A stretch of DNA of 6,531 nucleotides from Actinomycetota bacterium. Its GTDB lineage: Bacteria; Actinomycetota; Geothermincolia; Fen-727; Anoxymicrobiaceae. The stretch is from assembly GCA_016649525.1 (NCBI GenBank), contig JAENXM010000095.1, positions 1 through 6,531 on the forward strand, in the 5' to 3' direction. Positions 5,260 to 6,531 of the stretch are shown here, piece after piece. The notes under the pieces are model-generated. The model saw only the letters and a list, made by a program, of their open reading frames with translations. It was not told the DNA's origin and did not search any database. Made by a program: the position numbers and the translations under genes. Positions within the stretch are counted from its first letter, which is position 1. Every line of letters begins with the position of its first letter.

Positions 5260-6531
5260 CTAGCCCGACTCGACCCTTATAACGCTCGGTATCTCCAGCA
5301 CGACGTCAAGCCCCTCGAGGCCTTCCCTCGCGGCCAGGAAGTTGCGCTCCATCACCTCGTGGGTGATCAGCACGATCTGCGCCTGGTCCCCGATGCCTTT
5401 CTGGACGACGCTCTCGAGACTCACCTGGTTATCGCCGAAGACACCGGCGATCTTGGCGAGGACCCCGGGCCGGTCAACGACCCGCAGCACCATGTAGAAC
5501 CGGGTGATGACCTCGTCCATGGATTTCACCTCGCCCGGCCTAGACCAGTAAGAACGGTCCGAGACCGTGGGGCTACCGAGATCCCTCACTATGTTGACCA
5601 CGTCCCCCAGAATCGCAGTGGCAGTAGGAAGCGGACCGGCGCCCTGACCGAAGAACATCAGATCTCCGACCGATTCGCCGATGACGAAGATGGCGTTGAA
5701 GTTCCCGGATATGCTGGCGAGCGGGTGCCCCAGAGGTATCATCGTGGGATGGACACGCGCGGAGATGCCGTCGTCCTCCGCTGAGGCGATGGCCAACAGC
5801 TTCACGGCATAACCCAGCTCCCTCGCGTTTTCGAGGTCGTCCGGCCTGATATCCCTGATGCCCTCACGGTACACCTGGTCCGCAGTAACTCCCACTTTGA
5901 AAGCTATCGAACAGAGTATCGCGAGCTTGCTCGCGGCGTCGGCGCCATCCACGTCGGCGGAGGGGTCGGCCTCCGCATAACCCAGCTTCTGAGCCTCGGC
6001 CAGGGCCTCCGCGTAGGTGCTTCCCTCTTCGCTCATGCGGGTGAGGATGTAGTTGGTCGTCCCGTTGACGATGCCCATTATCTTCTCTACGTTGTCGCCA
6101 CCCAGCGATTCCTCGAGAGGCCGGATTAAGGGGATACCGCCGCCCACGCTAGCCTCGAACCGCACCTGTGAACCCGCTTTCGCGGCCGCTTCCATCAGCT
6201 CTTGGCCATGGTTGGCGACGAGCTCCTTGTTCGCGGTGACGACGTGCTTCCCACGGCTCAGGACCTCGAGCGCAATGGCTCGCGCAGGCTCGACACCGCC
6301 CATGACCTCGATGAAGATGTCTATGTCCGGGTCACCGGTGAGGGCACCGGTGTCGGTCACCATCAGGCTCCTGTCTGCGGGGAACGGGCGGCTCTCATCG
6401 GGGTCCTTCACGAGTATGCGCGATACCCGCAGCGGTCGCCCCGCCGCCTCGGCGAGCTCCGCCGAGTTCTTCTCCATCAGGTGGAAGACCCCCGACCCGA
6501 TGGTCCCGCACCCCAGCAGTCCTATGTTTAC
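5260..6531 (-). CDS. hom: Homoserine dehydrogenase with C-terminal ACT domain (5' end outside window)
   Basis: Reduces L-aspartate 4-semialdehyde to L-homoserine with NAD(P)H, the branch-point step to threonine and methionine; cytoplasmic. The reading frame stays open to the right edge, so the true start lies just outside. The 18 codons before the first in-window ATG (at 6477) encode the dinucleotide-binding loop GLLGCGTIGSG, so that ATG is not the start. In the 423 visible residues: Rossmann loop near 4-14, ANKELVA at about 100-106, SVGGGIPLI near 128-136, GIVNGTTNYIL near 153-163, then the catalytic segment DVDGADAASKLAIL with the expected catalytic Asp and Lys at about 198 and 202, and FFGQGAGPLPTA near 293-304. 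An ACT domain (FYMVLRVVDRPGVLAKIAG onward) fills about 345-420, the usual site of threonine feedback in this roughly 430-residue class. Only a few N-terminal residues should be missing. It ends in TAG, 20 bases before thrC. Very confident in the family. Confidence 0.97.
   Translation of the reverse strand, partial: VNIGLLGCGTIGSGVFHLMEKNSAELAEAAGRPLRVSRILVKDPDESRPFPADRSLMVTDTGALTGDPDIDIFIEVMGGVEPARAIALEVLSRGKHVVTANKELVANHGQELMEAAAKAGSQVRFEASVGGGIPLIRPLEESLGGDNVEKIMGIVNGTTNYILTRMSEEGSTYAEALAEAQKLGYAEADPSADVDGADAASKLAILCSIAFKVGVTADQVYREGIRDIRPDDLENARELGYAVKLLAIASAEDDGISARVHPTMIPLGHPLASISGNFNAIFVIGESVGDLMFFGQGAGPLPTATAILGDVVNIVRDLGSPTVSDRSYWSRPGEVKSMDEVITRFYMVLRVVDRPGVLAKIAGVFGDNQVSLESVVQKGIGDQAQIVLITHEVMERNFLAAREGLEGLDVVLEIPSVIRVESG

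Noticed and set aside
5209..5784. Plus-strand 191-codon frame across the thrC-hom junction
   Set aside because: Antisense to the ACT domain and C-terminus of homoserine dehydrogenase; composition is that of a shadow frame.

Overview
The window is a compact, entirely minus-strand gene cluster, read from high to low coordinates: hom (5' end cut off by the right edge), thrC, a phosphoglycerate-mutase-like gene, a metallophosphoesterase gene, a cyclic 2,3-diphosphoglycerate (cDPG) synthetase gene and a 2-phosphoglycerate kinase gene (3' end cut off by the left edge). The five gaps are about 20, 24, 56, 28 and 88 bases, so one polycistronic transcript is likely, possibly with a secondary break or promoter in the last, AT-richer gap. 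No tRNA, rRNA, CRISPR array, insertion sequence or obvious repeat was seen, and no gene-free stretch exceeds 88 bases.

Region 2942-6531 is a threonine-biosynthesis block. Homoserine dehydrogenase with a C-terminal ACT domain makes homoserine, threonine synthase makes threonine, and the gene that follows is an ApgM-type phosphoglycerate-mutase homologue, a family whose members beside hom and thrC have been proposed to act as homoserine kinase. No GHMP-type thrB is seen. Region 1-2885 is a cDPG block. 2-phosphoglycerate kinase makes 2,3-diphosphoglycerate from 2-phosphoglycerate, and the cDPG synthetase closes it into the cyclic pyrophosphate known as a major solute of some methanogens. A small calcineurin-like phosphoesterase sits between the two blocks.

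The junction is the interesting part. The mutase-like protein could serve either side: as homoserine kinase for the threonine block, or as a true mutase supplying 2-phosphoglycerate to the cDPG block. The phosphoesterase is a candidate, by position only, for cDPG or 2,3-diphosphoglycerate turnover.

Organism: the DNA is GC-rich (roughly 60% by eye), with frequent GTG/TTG starts, clear Shine-Dalgarno sites and fairly common ATA and AGG codons. The ACT-domain Hom and the hom-thrC-apgM arrangement suggest a bacterium, perhaps a deep-branching, possibly thermophilic actinobacterial-type or similar anaerobic lineage. The cDPG genes are best known from methanogenic archaea, so an archaeon cannot be excluded from this window alone.
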